Source: Flavobacteriales bacterium (GTDB lineage Bacteria; Bacteroidota; Bacteroidia; Flavobacteriales_F; PHOS-HE28). Taken from it: a stretch of 64,000 nucleotides of DNA. The notes below the pieces were generated by a model. It searched no databases. It worked only from the letters and a program-made list of their open reading frames with translations, and was not told where the DNA came from. Below are positions 24,358 to 36,500 of the stretch, one piece after another; the stretch's first letter is position 1; each line of letters starts with the position of its first letter. A program made the position numbers and the translations under genes. Location: positions 1 to 64,000 of the forward strand of contig JADJXF010000022.1 in NCBI GenBank assembly GCA_016715995.1, in the 5' to 3' direction.

Positions 24358-26544
24358 CTACTTGCTCAGCACCTTGAACTCGGTGCGGCGGTTGCGCTGA
24401 TGCTCATCCTCGCTGCATTTCTCGCAGACGCACTGCTCGCTCGGCTTGCTCTCGCCGTAGCCCTTGCTCACCAGGCGCGCCTTGGCGATGCCCTGCGAAA
24501 TCAGGTAGTCCACGGCGCTCGTGGCGCGCTTCTCCGACAGGCTCATGTTGTACGCGTCCTTGCCGCGGCAATCGGTATGCGAACTGAGCTCGATGCGCAC
24601 CGTTGGGTTGTCATTCAGTGTCTGCGCCAGCTTGTCCAGCTCAATGGCCGCATCCGGCCTGATGTTCCACTTGTTGTAGTCGTAGAAGATGTTCTCCAGG
24701 CGCACCACCTGATCCACCTTCAGCGGGAAGAGGCGGAAATCGGTGACGATGATTGCGCTCGGTTTCCCTTTGGTGGTGATGCGTGCGCTCTGCTTGAAGT
24801 AGTTCTCCTTTTCCACCTTCAAGCGATAGTCGGTGTCCTTGAGCAGCGGGAAGTGATAGGTGCCGGTCGCATCGGTGGTCACACGGCCGATCTCCTGGTC
24901 CTGCGCATCAGTGAGCACCACCAACGAACCGGCGAGCGGCTGGCTGGTCTCGCCATCGAACACGGTGCCTTCTGCGGCGTAGTCGTACTTGACCATCTCC
25001 ACCACGATGTCCTCCAGCGGGTCCTCGTTCGTGGCGATGGGCAGCTCCGCTTGGTAATATCCGCTGGCGGTGGCCACTAAGAGGTACTTCTCATGGTACT
25101 CCGCATCCAGGCGGAACTTGCCCCCGGCAAGTGTCTCCAGTTGCACCCGCTTCACATGCTGGCCTTTCTCATCCTTCAGCAGGATGGTGGCCCCTTCGAT
25201 GGGCTCGCGCGTGGCCTTGTCGATGACGATGCCCGCGAGGTGGATCATCTGCGGACGCAGGGTGCAGCCGTAGATGTCGTCGCTGCCCATGCCGCCGGGG
25301 CGGTCGCTGCTGAAGAAGCCGGTGCTGTCGTTGATGAGCATCAGGCCGTGGTCGTTGAAGCGCGTGTTCATGGGATAGCCCAAGTTGAACACGTTGCCTG
25401 GTCCGGCGGCGCTGATGCGCGTGAAGAAGAGGTCCATGCCACCCAGGCCGGGATGCCCCGTGCTGGCGAAGTAAAGCGTGTTGTTCGCGCCGATGTACGG
25501 ATGCATCTCATCCGCCGGTGTGTTCACCTTGGGACCCATGTTCTGCGGCGCTCCCCATTGGTTGCCCAAGTTGTCGCAGAACCAGATGTCGGTGCCGCCC
25601 TCGCCGCCGGGGCGATCGCTGACGAAGTAGAGCCGGCGACCATCGGGGCTCACGCGGGGATGGCCGTTGCTGTAGGCCGGGTCGTTGTGGTCGAACGGGA
25701 TCACGTTGCCCCACTCCAGCTGGCCGAACTCGCCATTCACCACATCGGTGAAGTAGATCCCCAGATTGAGCTCACCGCGCTCGCTGCGCGTTACACGGCC
25801 GTAGAAGTAGTTGTTGCGCGTGTAGTACATGCGCTTGGCCAGCGAATCGAAGCTCGCGATGCCATCGTGGTAGCGGCTGTTGACATCGCTGCGCATCACC
25901 ACCGGATCCTCAGCGGTCTCGCCTTTCAGCAGGGCCGTGTGGAGGTTCAGGAAAGGCTGATCGTCCCACGTATACATGCGCCGGCCGCCAGCGCCATCGC
26001 CACGCGCGCTGCTGAAGAGCAGCAGTTCCTCCAGCACGCTCACGCCCAGATCGGCCTCCGTGCTGTTGATCGGGACCGTGCGGATGGTGGCGCTGGCACT
26101 ATCGCTGCGCAGCCGGTAGAAGAGGTTCTCGCTCTTGAGGTAGCCCTGCGCACGAGCATCGTCCGGGCGTTCCTTGGCGTAGATCCCGTACTGCTCCAGC
26201 GCCTCAGAATACTTCCCATTGGCCCGCAACTGATCGGCGAAACTCAGGATATCATCCGGGGTGCGGCCCGTTGTGATCATGAGTCGTCGGTACGCGCCTT
26301 CAGCCGCTGGTGCATCGCCCACCTTCCGATAGGCGAGGGCCAGGCGACGCAGTGAAGCCGCATCACTCTTGCCCTTGGCGTCGAGGTTCTCATAGATGGC
26401 GGCCACCTTGCCATAGTCGAAGACGTCGGCGTAGCGGTCGGCCATGCGCTGCTGAAGTCGCTGCGCGCGTGCGCCGGGCAGGTTGAAGGCCATGAGGAAG
26501 GCCAGCGCCACCCAGGCATGCAGTTGGAGCTTGCGGTGCATCAT
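24358..26544 (-). CDS. PorE-like OmpA-family outer-membrane protein (TPR, propeller, CRD, OmpA)
   Basis: The 728-aa protein has a signal peptide ending PGARAQ, a TPR-like helical region (about 30-150) and WD40/PD40-like propeller repeats (SPDGRRLYFVSDRPGGEGGTDIW, SDRPGGMGSDDIY). Two carboxypeptidase-regulatory-like beta domains follow (about 430-600). A C-terminal OmpA peptidoglycan-binding domain contains NIFYDYNKWNI and ELSSHTDCRGKDAYNMSLSEKRA. This order matches T9SS component PorE. It lies 2 bp downstream of the PorP/SprF gene and in the same operon as the giant type B T9SS adhesin, so it likely anchors their secretion or attachment complex to peptidoglycan. Confidence 0.9.
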   Translation of the reverse strand: MMHRKLQLHAWVALAFLMAFNLPGARAQRLQQRMADRYADVFDYGKVAAIYENLDAKGKSDAASLRRLALAYRKVGDAPAAEGAYRRLMITTGRTPDDILSFADQLRANGKYSEALEQYGIYAKERPDDARAQGYLKSENLFYRLRSDSASATIRTVPINSTEADLGVSVLEELLLFSSARGDGAGGRRMYTWDDQPFLNLHTALLKGETAEDPVVMRSDVNSRYHDGIASFDSLAKRMYYTRNNYFYGRVTRSERGELNLGIYFTDVVNGEFGQLEWGNVIPFDHNDPAYSNGHPRVSPDGRRLYFVSDRPGGEGGTDIWFCDNLGNQWGAPQNMGPKVNTPADEMHPYIGANNTLYFASTGHPGLGGMDLFFTRISAAGPGNVFNLGYPMNTRFNDHGLMLINDSTGFFSSDRPGGMGSDDIYGCTLRPQMIHLAGIVIDKATREPIEGATILLKDEKGQHVKRVQLETLAGGKFRLDAEYHEKYLLVATASGYYQAELPIATNEDPLEDIVVEMVKYDYAAEGTVFDGETSQPLAGSLVVLTDAQDQEIGRVTTDATGTYHFPLLKDTDYRLKVEKENYFKQSARITTKGKPSAIIVTDFRLFPLKVDQVVRLENIFYDYNKWNIRPDAAIELDKLAQTLNDNPTVRIELSSHTDCRGKDAYNMSLSEKRATSAVDYLISQGIAKARLVSKGYGESKPSEQCVCEKCSEDEHQRNRRTEFKVLSK

Positions 26545-26546
26545 GG

Positions 26547-27482
26547 TCAGAAGTAGCGTGGTGAACGGATGCCTTTCAACTTCTTGCCGAACTCATAGCC
26601 CAGCATGATCTCGTGACTGCCCCCGTTGTAGTTGCGCAAGGGCGAGAGCGTTATGTCGTAGGCATAGCCGGCTGTGAAGTCATCGGAGAGATGGTACTGC
26701 GCCATCAGCCCGATGCTGTCCTTGTGCCGGTACATGGTGCCGAGCCAGAACTTCTCGAAGAAGAGCACATTGGCGCTGAGGTCGAAGCTGACCGGCGCAC
26801 CCTCCACGGCCTTCACCAAGAAGGTGGGCTTGAACTTGTGATAGAGGCCCAGGTCGAAGACGTAGCCGCCGGTGAGGAAGTAGTGCGAGCGCTGGCCGGG
26901 CGATGAGACGAAGGCGAGCGAGTCGGTCTGGAAGAACTCCGTGCGCAGCAGCTTCGGCGTGCTCAGGCCGAGGTAGTGCCGATCGCTGTACCACATCATG
27001 CCGAAGCCGAATTGCGGATCCAGTTTGGAGTTGACGTTCTGCTGGAAGACCTGATCGCCCGCGGTCTGCGGGTTGAGCTCGGCGAACTTCCCTTGGAAGA
27101 GGTTGAGCCCGCCCTTGAGGCCGAAGGCCAGCTTATGCTCGCCCATGAAGATGCGGTAGGCTGCATCCACCATGAAGGTGTACTGCGTGATTGGACCGTG
27201 CGCGTCACGCATGATGGTGCCACCCAGCGCGAAGCTCTCGTGGAACACGGGGCTGTGCACCGTGAGGGTCTGCGTGGTGGGCGCGCCCTCGAAGCCCACC
27301 CATTGGTGGCGGCTGAGCGCCTTGAGGCTCACGCGCTCGCTGCTTCCCGCGTAGGCCGGGTTCAGCGCCAGCAGATTGAACATGTACTGGGTGAACTGCG
27401 GATCCTGCTGGGCCAGCAGCGCGGTGCCCAGGAGCATCCCCAGCGCGCTGCCGATTCCTCGTTTGGCCGTTCTCATCTTCAT
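26547..27482 (-). CDS. sprF: PorP/SprF-family outer-membrane protein
   Basis: The 311-aa protein has a signal peptide (GMLLGTALLAQ) and the classic family start QQDPQFTQYMFNLLALNPAYAG, followed by a beta-barrel ending GLMAQYHLSDDFTAGYAYD and HEIMLGYEFGKK. In Flavobacterium johnsoniae, SprF is needed for secretion of the type B cargo SprB, and SprF-like genes sit next to the cargo they serve. This gene starts 49 bp after the giant adhesin stop and ends 2 bp before the OmpA-like gene, so it is the probable cognate partner. The symbol denotes the family, not proven orthology. Confidence 0.9.
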   Translation of the reverse strand: MKMRTAKRGIGSALGMLLGTALLAQQDPQFTQYMFNLLALNPAYAGSSERVSLKALSRHQWVGFEGAPTTQTLTVHSPVFHESFALGGTIMRDAHGPITQYTFMVDAAYRIFMGEHKLAFGLKGGLNLFQGKFAELNPQTAGDQVFQQNVNSKLDPQFGFGMMWYSDRHYLGLSTPKLLRTEFFQTDSLAFVSSPGQRSHYFLTGGYVFDLGLYHKFKPTFLVKAVEGAPVSFDLSANVLFFEKFWLGTMYRHKDSIGLMAQYHLSDDFTAGYAYDITLSPLRNYNGGSHEIMLGYEFGKKLKGIRSPRYF

Positions 27483-27531
27483 GTGGTGATCTGTTGGAGC
27501 CGATGCTCATCGGCCCTTACGGATGTGGTGT

Positions 27532-30500
27532 TTAGCGGCGGAGGTAGATGAATCCGGTGTAGGCATCGCTGCCATTGCCGAGGTCGAGGATGTAGTAGTA
27601 GGTGCTCTCCGGCAAGCCCTCCTTGAAGGCGCTGCCGAACTGGCTCGTGCCATCCCATTTGTTGGTGTAAGGCTTGGCCTCGTATACCTTGTTTCCCCAG
27701 CGGTTGAAGACCTGGAAGGTGTTCTCCGGATAGCTCTCGATGTTGGTGATCTCGAACAGGTCGTTGGTGCCATCGCCGTTGGGCGAGAAGGCATCGGGGA
27801 TGTTGATGGTGAGGCAGTCCTTGATGTACACCGTCATGGTGTCGGTGGTGGTGCCGCAATCGCCGTTGTCCACGGTCCACAGGAACACGTTGTAGCCGAG
27901 CACGAGTCCGGTGACGGTGGTGTTCGGGCTGCCGGGCTGCTCCACATTGCCGCTGCCACTCAACAGGCTCCAGCTGCCGCCCGCGGTGCTGGTGGCGGGC
28001 ACGGCGGCCAACGTGGTGGTGCTCACGTCCTGGCAGAACTGCTGGCTCGGGCCGGCATCGGCAGCGGGCACGGTGTGGTCATACACCATGATCGTCGCTT
28101 GGTCGCTCGATGACCCGCAGGCGCCGTTGTCCACCGTCCATTGGAACACATTCGCGCCAAGGCCGAGGCCTGTGATCACCGTGAAGGGATCGTTGGGCTC
28201 GATGATGGTGGCCTGACCGCTCACGATGGTCCAGGTCCCCACGCCAGGCGACGCAACGGCGCTGGCCATCATGCTCACGGGATCGGGGATCGGCGTGCAG
28301 AACGATTGATCGGGACCGGCTGCCGCAGGTGCCGCGTTGCCATCGAACACCTCAATGGTCACTTGGTCCGTGGTGATGCCGCAGGGGCCGTTGTCCACCA
28401 CCCATTGCAGCACGTAGGTGCCCACGTTCAAGCCGCTGAGCGCGGCGCCGGGGTTGTTGGCGTTGCTGATGGTGGCGCTGCCCGTGACGAATACCCAGGT
28501 TCCCGTCGCCGGGAAGGTGACCGCGCTGCCTTGGAGGGTGGTGGTGCTCGTGGGCGTGCACAGCTCCTGATCGGCGCCCGCGTTGGCCACTGGATGGTTC
28601 TCGTTGAACACCGTGATGGTCACCTCATCCTGCGTATCGCCGCAAGGGCCGTTGGTGATGGTCCAACGGAAGGTGTTGGTGCCGATGGAGAGACCGCTGA
28701 CGCCGGTGTTCGGGTTGCTCGCATCAGCGAACACGCCGGTGCCAGCTGTCACGCTCCACTGACCGGATCCGGGGAAGGTGACACTGTTGGCGGCAAGGGT
28801 CGTGCTCGTGGTGGGCGTGCAGAGTTCCTGGTCGGGCCCTGCGTTCGCTGCGGCCTGATCACCGTCGTAGATGAACACGCTGATCTGGTCGCTGCTGCTG
28901 CCGCACGCGCCGTTGTCGATCGTCCACAGGAAGTCGTGCTGGCCCACACCTAGGTTGAAGACCGCAGTGTTCGGATCACTCGGGTCGGCGATGTCGCCGG
29001 TGCCGCTCAGGCTGGTCCATGTGCCTGTGGCGGGGAACACCGGGTCATTGGCGATGAGGACCGCGCTGTTGGTCGGTGTACACCAGCTGATGTCGTTGCC
29101 GGCCTGCGCGGGCGGCGCCTCGCCATCGAAGATGTCCACCTGCACGGTATCGCGGCTTGGCGGTCCGAAGCCGCAGATGCCGTTGTAGATCTCCCAAACG
29201 AACTGGTAGCTGCCCACGCCAAGGCCAGAGATGACCGAGGCCGGATCATTCGGCGAGACGATGGTGGCGGGATCACCAAGCACCTGCGTCCACGTGCCCA
29301 CGCCCGGGATCTCAGGTGTGTTACCCGCCATGGTGGTCTGATCCACGGGCGTGCAGAGCGATTGATCGGGACCTGCATCGGCCAGCGGCGCATTCGGGTT
29401 GTACACGCGCACCTCCATGGTATCGGTGAGGATACCGTTGTTGGGGCAGGGATCCCATTCGAGGGTCCACACGAAGACGTTGGTGCCCTGAGAAAGACCG
29501 GTGACCTGCGTGTTCGGATCGTTCGGGTCGGCGATGATGCCCGTGCCGGCGATCAGTGTCCAGGTGCCATCGGCGGGCGCGGGCGGTTGCACGCCTTGCA
29601 GGAAGGCCTCAGTGATGGGCAGGCAGATCTCGATGTCCGGACCGGCGTTGGCAGCAGCGGTGGTGTCATCGTAGAGGATGATCGTCACCTGGTCGGTGCT
29701 GCTTCCGCACGGGCCATTGTACACGCTCCACTCGAAGGTGTTCACGCCGATGCTCAGCGTCTCGATGAGCGTGAGCGGATCGTTCGGATTCACGGGCACG
29801 CCTGTGCCCGTGATGGTGGTCCACGTGCCTTGCGCCGGGAAGATGAGCGAGCTGCCTGCCATGAACACGCTGTCCTGCGGCACGCACAGTTCCTGATCCA
29901 GGCCGGCGAACGCGGGCGGGTTGTTCGGGTCGAAGACGAAGATGCTCACCTCGTCATCGGTGGTCACGCAGATGCCACTGGTGATGGTCCAGCGCACAAT
30001 GGTCTCACCTACCTCCAAATCGGTCACCGTGGTCACCGGCGAGCTCGGATCGGTAATCACGCCCGCGCCGCTTACGATGGTCCAGTTGCCCAAAGCGGCG
30101 CCCACCGGAGCATTCCCGGTGATGGTGGCCACATCATCAGGGAAGCAGAGCTCCTGATCGGGGCCTGCATCGGCCGTCGGCGCTTGCGCATCGAAGAGCG
30201 TGATCGTCATGATGTCGCTCGTGAGGCTGTTGGCACAGCTGCCGTTGTACACTTCCCACTGGAACTCATTCACGCCCAGGCCGAGGTTGGTGATCTCGGT
30301 ATTCGGGTCATTCGGGTCAGCGATATCGCCGCTGCCGCTGATCAATGTCCAGGTGCCAACCGCTGGGAAGATGATCGCGCTGCCTTCCATGGTGGCGCTG
30401 GTCTCCGGCGTACACACCTGCTGGTCGGGGCCGGCATCCGCATCCAGGTTGTTCTCATCGAACACGAGGATGGTGACGATGTCGGTGGTGAAGCTCGGAT

Positions 30501-33500
30501 CGCATGGCCCGTTGCTCACCGTCCATTCGAAGATGTGCTCACCGACCTCAAGGCCGGTCACCGCGCTTGCGGCATCGTTCGCGTTGATGACCGTGCCCGT
30601 GCCGCTCACCACGCTCCATGTGCCAGTGGCCGGGAAGATGATGGCGCTGCCCTGCAGGTTGGTGGACGCAGTGGTGCCGGTGGGCGTGCACAGTTCCTGA
30701 TCCGGGCCTGCATCGGCCTCGGGGTTGTTCTCATCGAACAGCGTGATCACCATCTGATCGCTGGTGAGTCCGTTCGGGCAGGCACCATTGTCCACGGTCC
30801 ATTCGCACACGATCACACCCACGCCGAGATCGGTGATGGTGGTGTTCGGATCGTTCGGGTCGGTGAATACGCCCTGCCCGCTCACCAGCGTCCATGTGCC
30901 GATGGCCGGGAAGGTCACCGGGCTGCCGCTCAGCTGCGCCGTGGTGCCGTCACTGGTGCAGAGGCTCTGATCCACACCTGCGTTGGCGCTCGGGTTGTTC
31001 TCATCGAACACCTGAATGCTCACCTGGTCGGTGGTGATACCATTGGCGCAGGGGCCATTGTCCACCGTCCATTCGAAGATGCTCTCGCCGATCTCCAGGT
31101 CGAAGACCACGGTGTTCGGGTCGTTCGGGTTGGCGATGGTGCCTGTGCCGCTCACCAGCGTCCACGTGCCCACGGCAGGGAAGGTCACGGAGCTCCCTTG
31201 CAAGGTGGTGCTGGTCACGTTCGGCGTGCACAGCTCTTGATCCGGGCCTGCGTTCGCATCCGGGTTCTCATCGAGGTACACGAAGATGCTCACCAGATCG
31301 CTGCTGCCAGTGGTCTCGCAGGGACCGTTGTCCATCGTCCACTGGAAGATGTTCTCGCCGACGCCGAGGTTGGTGACCAGCGTGTTCGGGTCGTTCGGAT
31401 CACCGATGATGGCCTGCCCGTTGATCAATGTCCACGTGCCGATTGCGGGCACCGTTGGAGCGTTGCCCTCGAGGTTGGTGCTGGTCTGTGGCGTGCAGAG
31501 CGATTGATCGGGTCCGGCGTTCGCTGCCGGATTGTTCAGGTCGTAGAGGTAGATGGTCACCTCATCCTGCGTAAGGCCGTTGGGGCAAGGGCCATTGCTC
31601 ACCGTCCAGCGGAACACGTTGATGCCCACCGCCAGATCAGTCACGGTCGTGACCGGTGAGGTGGGACTGGTGATCACCCCGAAGCCGCTCACGAGCGTCC
31701 AGGTGCCGGAAGCAGGGAAGATGGGCGTGTTGCCGAAGAGCGTGGTGATGTTCGTGGGTGTGCAGAGGTCCTGATCCTGGCCCGCATCCGCATCGGCGTT
31801 GTCCTCATCGAACACGAAGATGCTCACACGGTCCGCTGTAGGCGCGTTGCAGGGTCCGTTGAACACGGTCCACTCGAACACGTTCTCGCCCACGCCCATA
31901 TCGGTAATCGCCGTGGTGGGGCTGCCGGGCGAGACAATGGTGCCCTGTCCGCTGATCAATGTCCACTGGCCCGTGGCCGGGAAGATCAGACTGCTGCCAG
32001 CCATGGTGGTGCTGACCTGCGGCGTGCAGAGCTCCTGATCCGGACCGGCGTCCGCCACCGGGTTGCTGCCATCGTAAACGCGCACATTCACCTGATCATC
32101 GGTGCTGCCGCACGGGCCGTTGCTGATGTTCCACTGGAAGATGTGCTCCCCCACCGGCAATCCCGTCACCGTGGTGTTCGGGTCGCTCGGATCGGTGATG
32201 GTGCCGAAGCCGCTCACTTGGAACCAGAAGCCATCGGCCGGGAAGATGACCGGGTTGCCCGCGAGGGTCACCTCGCTCTCCGGCGTGCAGATCTCGATGT
32301 CGGCGCCCGCATCCGCATCGGCCTGCGTGTCATCGAAGACGAAGATGCTCACCTGATCGGTGGTGAGCGGATTGGCGCACGGCCCATTGCTCACCGTCCA
32401 CTGGAAGATGTTCTCACCGACAGTGAGTCCCGTGACGAAACTGTTGGGGTTGCTCGGATTGGTGGGCGTGCCGGTGCCCGCCACCAACGTCCAAGTGCCT
32501 GTGGCAGGACTGATGACGTTGCTGCCTTGGAGCGTGGTGGTGGTCGCAGGCAGGCAGAGCTGCTGGTCGTTGCCTGCATTCGCCACCGGGTTGAGCGCAT
32601 TGAACACTCGGATCGTCACCTCGTCGGTGGTGGTGGCGCAATTGCCGTTCACGATCGTCCATGCGAACGTGTGCGTGCCGACCGGCAAATTGGTGATGGT
32701 GGTGTTGGGGTTGTTCGCGTCGGTGATGATGCCACCGGGGCCACCGGTGAGTGTCCATGTGCCCACCGCCACGCCCACCGGGCTGTTGGCCGACATGCTC
32801 ACGCTATTGGTGGGCGTACATACATCCACATCGGGACCGGCATTCGCCACTGGTGCGGTATCGTCGTACACGAACACCGTGACCTGATCGGTGGTGATCG
32901 GGCTGGGGCATGCGCCATTGTTCACGGTCCACTGGAACACATTCGCGCCCACGCTCAATCCGCTCACTCCGGTGCTTGGTGTGTTCGCGCTGGCGACGGT
33001 GCCGCTGCCGCTGATCAGGGTCCAGGTGCCAACCGCGGGGAAAATCAAGCTGCTACCCGTGAGTACGGCGCTCGTCACCGGTGTGCAGAGCTGCTGATCG
33101 GGTCCGGCGTTCGCCACCGGGTTGGTCGGGTCGTACACATAGATGTCCACCAGATCGCTGGTGATTCCGCAGGCGCCGTTATCGATGCTCCAGCGCAAGG
33201 TGTTCAGCCCGATGCTCAGGTTGCTCACCGTGGCCGTGGGGCTGGTCACACTGCTGAAGTTGGCCGTGCCCACCACGACGCTCCAGCTGGCCGTTGCCAC
33301 TCCGGTGGGTGCGTTGGCCGCCATCACCACCGTGCTGCCGGTGCCGCACACGCTCTGATCCGGACCCGCATCGGCAGCCTGGGCATCGCCATCGGCCAGC
33401 GTGATGGTCATGGTGCTGCTGGTGACGCCATTGGGGCAAGGACCATTGGTCACCGTCCAGGTGAATTCGCTCACACCAACCTGGATTCCTGTGATGGCCG

Positions 33501-36500
33501 TGGTCGGGCTGTTCGGGTTGCCAATCGTCGCCAACGGACCTTGGCTTTGGCTCCAAGTGCCTTGCGCAGGGAAGGTCACCGCGCTGCCCTGCATGGTGGT
33601 GCTCGTCACCGGTGTGCAGAAAGCCTGATTCGGACCCGCGCTGGCCAGCGGGTTGTTCGGATCATAGATGAAGATGCTCATCTGGTCGGTGGTGATTCCC
33701 GAGCAGGGGCCATTGCTCACCGTCCATTGGAAGATGTTCTCCCCGACCTGCAAGCCCGTCACCGTCGTGGTGGGGCTGGTCGGGCTTGTGATCGTGCCCG
33801 TGCCACTCACCAGCGTCCATGTGCCAATGGCCGGAGCGATGATGCTGCTGCCAGCCATGGTGGCCGTTCCATCGGTGGCGCAGAGCGATTGATCAGGACC
33901 GGCATTCGCCAACGGATTGCCGAAGTCGAACACGCGCACCACTACATCGTCGGAGGTGATACCCGTGGGGCATGGGCCATTATCCACCGTCCAGCGGAAC
34001 ACGTGTGTGCCAACCGCGAGGTTGCCGATTTGCGTGGTGGGGCTGTTCGCATTGGTGATTGTAGCGCCGGCCGGTCCGCTCACAATGCTCCAGGTTCCAA
34101 TGGCCGGGAAGGTCACCGTGCTGGCGTTCATGAAGACGCTATTCGGCGCGACCGGGACGCAGATCTCCTGGTCGGGACCGGCGTTCGCCACCGGGTTGTT
34201 CGGATCGTAGTTCAGGATCACCACATCGTCGCTTGTGGTGCCGCACGGTCCATTGTTCACCGTCCAGCGGAGCGTGACAGAGCCTGTGACGAGACCCGTG
34301 ATCGCCGTGCTCGCATTGTTGGGGTTGCTGATGACAGCAGTGCCGCTCACGACGGTCCAGGTTCCCACAGCAGGCGCGGCAACGGCATTACCCGCCATCA
34401 CCGTGCTGCTCGCTCCACAAAGCGACTGGTCTGGCCCGGCACTCGCCGTGGCCACGGCCGCATCGAAGAGCGTGATCTGCACATCGTCGCTGGTGATCGC
34501 GCCGGGACAGGGTCCATTGTTCGTGGTCCAGCGGTACACATTCACGCCCAGCGCCATTCCGGTCACGGTGGTATTGGGCAGTCCGGCATTTGCGAATGAT
34601 CCAGCGCCGCTCACCACGGTCCAGTTACCCGTGGCGGGTGCCGTAGGCGTGTTCGCAGCCAGCGTCACGCTCGCTACCGGCGCGCAGAGGTTCTGGTTGG
34701 GTCCGGCATTCGCAACCGCGGCGTTACGGTCGAAGACACGGATGACCACATCATCGGATGAGGTCGGCGGCACGCATGGACCATTGTTCACGGTCCAGCG
34801 CAACGTGTGCGTACCCACCGCCAGGTTGGTCACCGTGGTGGTGGCACTGGCCGGATTCGTGATCACCGCGCCAGCCGGACCACCAATGATGCTCCACGCT
34901 CCGGTGGCAGGGAATACGGTGGCGGAAGCAGCCATGGTCGTACTGGCCAGTCCTGTGCCATTCACCGTGCACAGGTCCTGATCAGATCCGGCGTTGGCCA
35001 CCGGCGTGTTCGGATCGAAGCGCGTGATGGTGACCTGGTCGCTGGTGATGCCATTGGCGCAAGGGCCATTGCTCAGCGTCCATTGGAACACGTTGGTGCC
35101 GAAGGCAAGGCCGCTGACGCCGGAAGTGGGGCTATTCGCATTCGCGAACGTGCCTGTCCCGCTCACCACCGTCCAGGTACCGGTAGCCGGGGCCGACGGG
35201 GCATTGCCCGCGAGCGTAGTGCTGCTGGAACAGACCTCCTGGTCCGGACCGGCATTGGCATTCGGGCTGGCCGGGTTGAAGACCGTGATGACCACGTCGT
35301 CCAGGGAACTCGGGGGCACGCAAGGGCCATTGCTAATCGTCCATCGCAGGGTATTCACCCCGATGCTCAGGCCGTTCACGGTGGTGGTGGGACTGTTGGC
35401 ATTGGCGAAGGCGCCGGTGCCATTCACCACGGTCCATGTTCCCGTCGCGGGGAAGATCACGGCATTCCCGGCCAGCGACGTGCTCGTCGTCGGCGCGCAG
35501 AGCTGCTGGTCCGGACCGGCGTTCGCTGCTGGTTGCGCATTGCTGAAGACGAACACCGTGACCTGATCATTCGTAGGCGCACCGCATGGGCCGTTGTTAA
35601 TCGTCCACCGGAAGGTATTTGCGCCGACGCTGAGGCCGGTAACGGAAGTGTTGGGGCTGTTGGCGCTGGCGAACGCGCCGGTGCCACTCACCAGCGTCCA
35701 GGTGCCAGTGGCCGGTGCGGCAGCCGTATTCGCTGCAAGAGTTGTTGACGTGCTGGGCAGGCAGATGCTCTGGTCCGGCCCGGCGTTCGCCGCAGGCTGC
35801 GCCGGATTGAAGCTGGTGATCACCACATCATCGCTGGTGGTACCGCAAACCCCGTAGTTCACCGTCCACCGGAAGGTATTGGTGCCGGTGCTCAAGCCGC
35901 TCACCGCGGATGTGGGACTGTTGGCGTTGGCGAAGGCGCCTGTGCCATTCACTACGGACCATGTTCCCTGCACCGGCCAAGGCAGCTGTCCGGCCAAGGT
36001 GGCGGTGGTACCGCACACGCTTTGGTCGGGCCCGGCATTCGCTGGCGTGAAGGGGGGGGTTACCTGAACAGCGAACCCGAACTGGTTGGTACCCACGAGC
36101 GGACATGCATTGTCCTGCACGTTCACCGAGAACAGGTTCTGACCGATGCTGGCCGCCGTAGGCGTCCAGCAGAAGGTACCTACGGGCAGCGGGCCACCGG
36201 TGGTTGTGAAGGTCGCCCCCGCGATGCCGCTATTCCAGGTCATCGTCACCGTCTGGCCTGCGTTGGCATCGCTGCTGTTCACCGTGAAGCAGAAGGGCAC
36301 GCCTGCGCACGTCTCATAGGTGTAGCTGCCGGTTCCGTTCACACCGCTGACCTGCGGCAGCGCATTGTTGCACGCGATGATGGCGAACTGCACATCGCGG
36401 ATGAGTTCTCCGATGAGCACGCCATTGCGGTACTCGCGCACGCGCACAGTCACCACCGCGAACTGCTGGATGCTCGGCGTGAAGGTGATCGTGCCCGTGA

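Noticed and set aside
29362..34599. Long plus-strand ORFs (765 and 818 aa) opposite the giant adhesin
   Set aside because: They lie antisense to 31 near-identical coding repeats in high-GC DNA, have low-complexity Arg/Ala/His-rich products, and no motif. They are shadows of the repeat array.
27815..36045. CRISPR-like regular DNA repeats
   Set aside because: Units are 265 bp, all coding in one frame and continuous; there are no short repeats with unique spacers and no cas genes.
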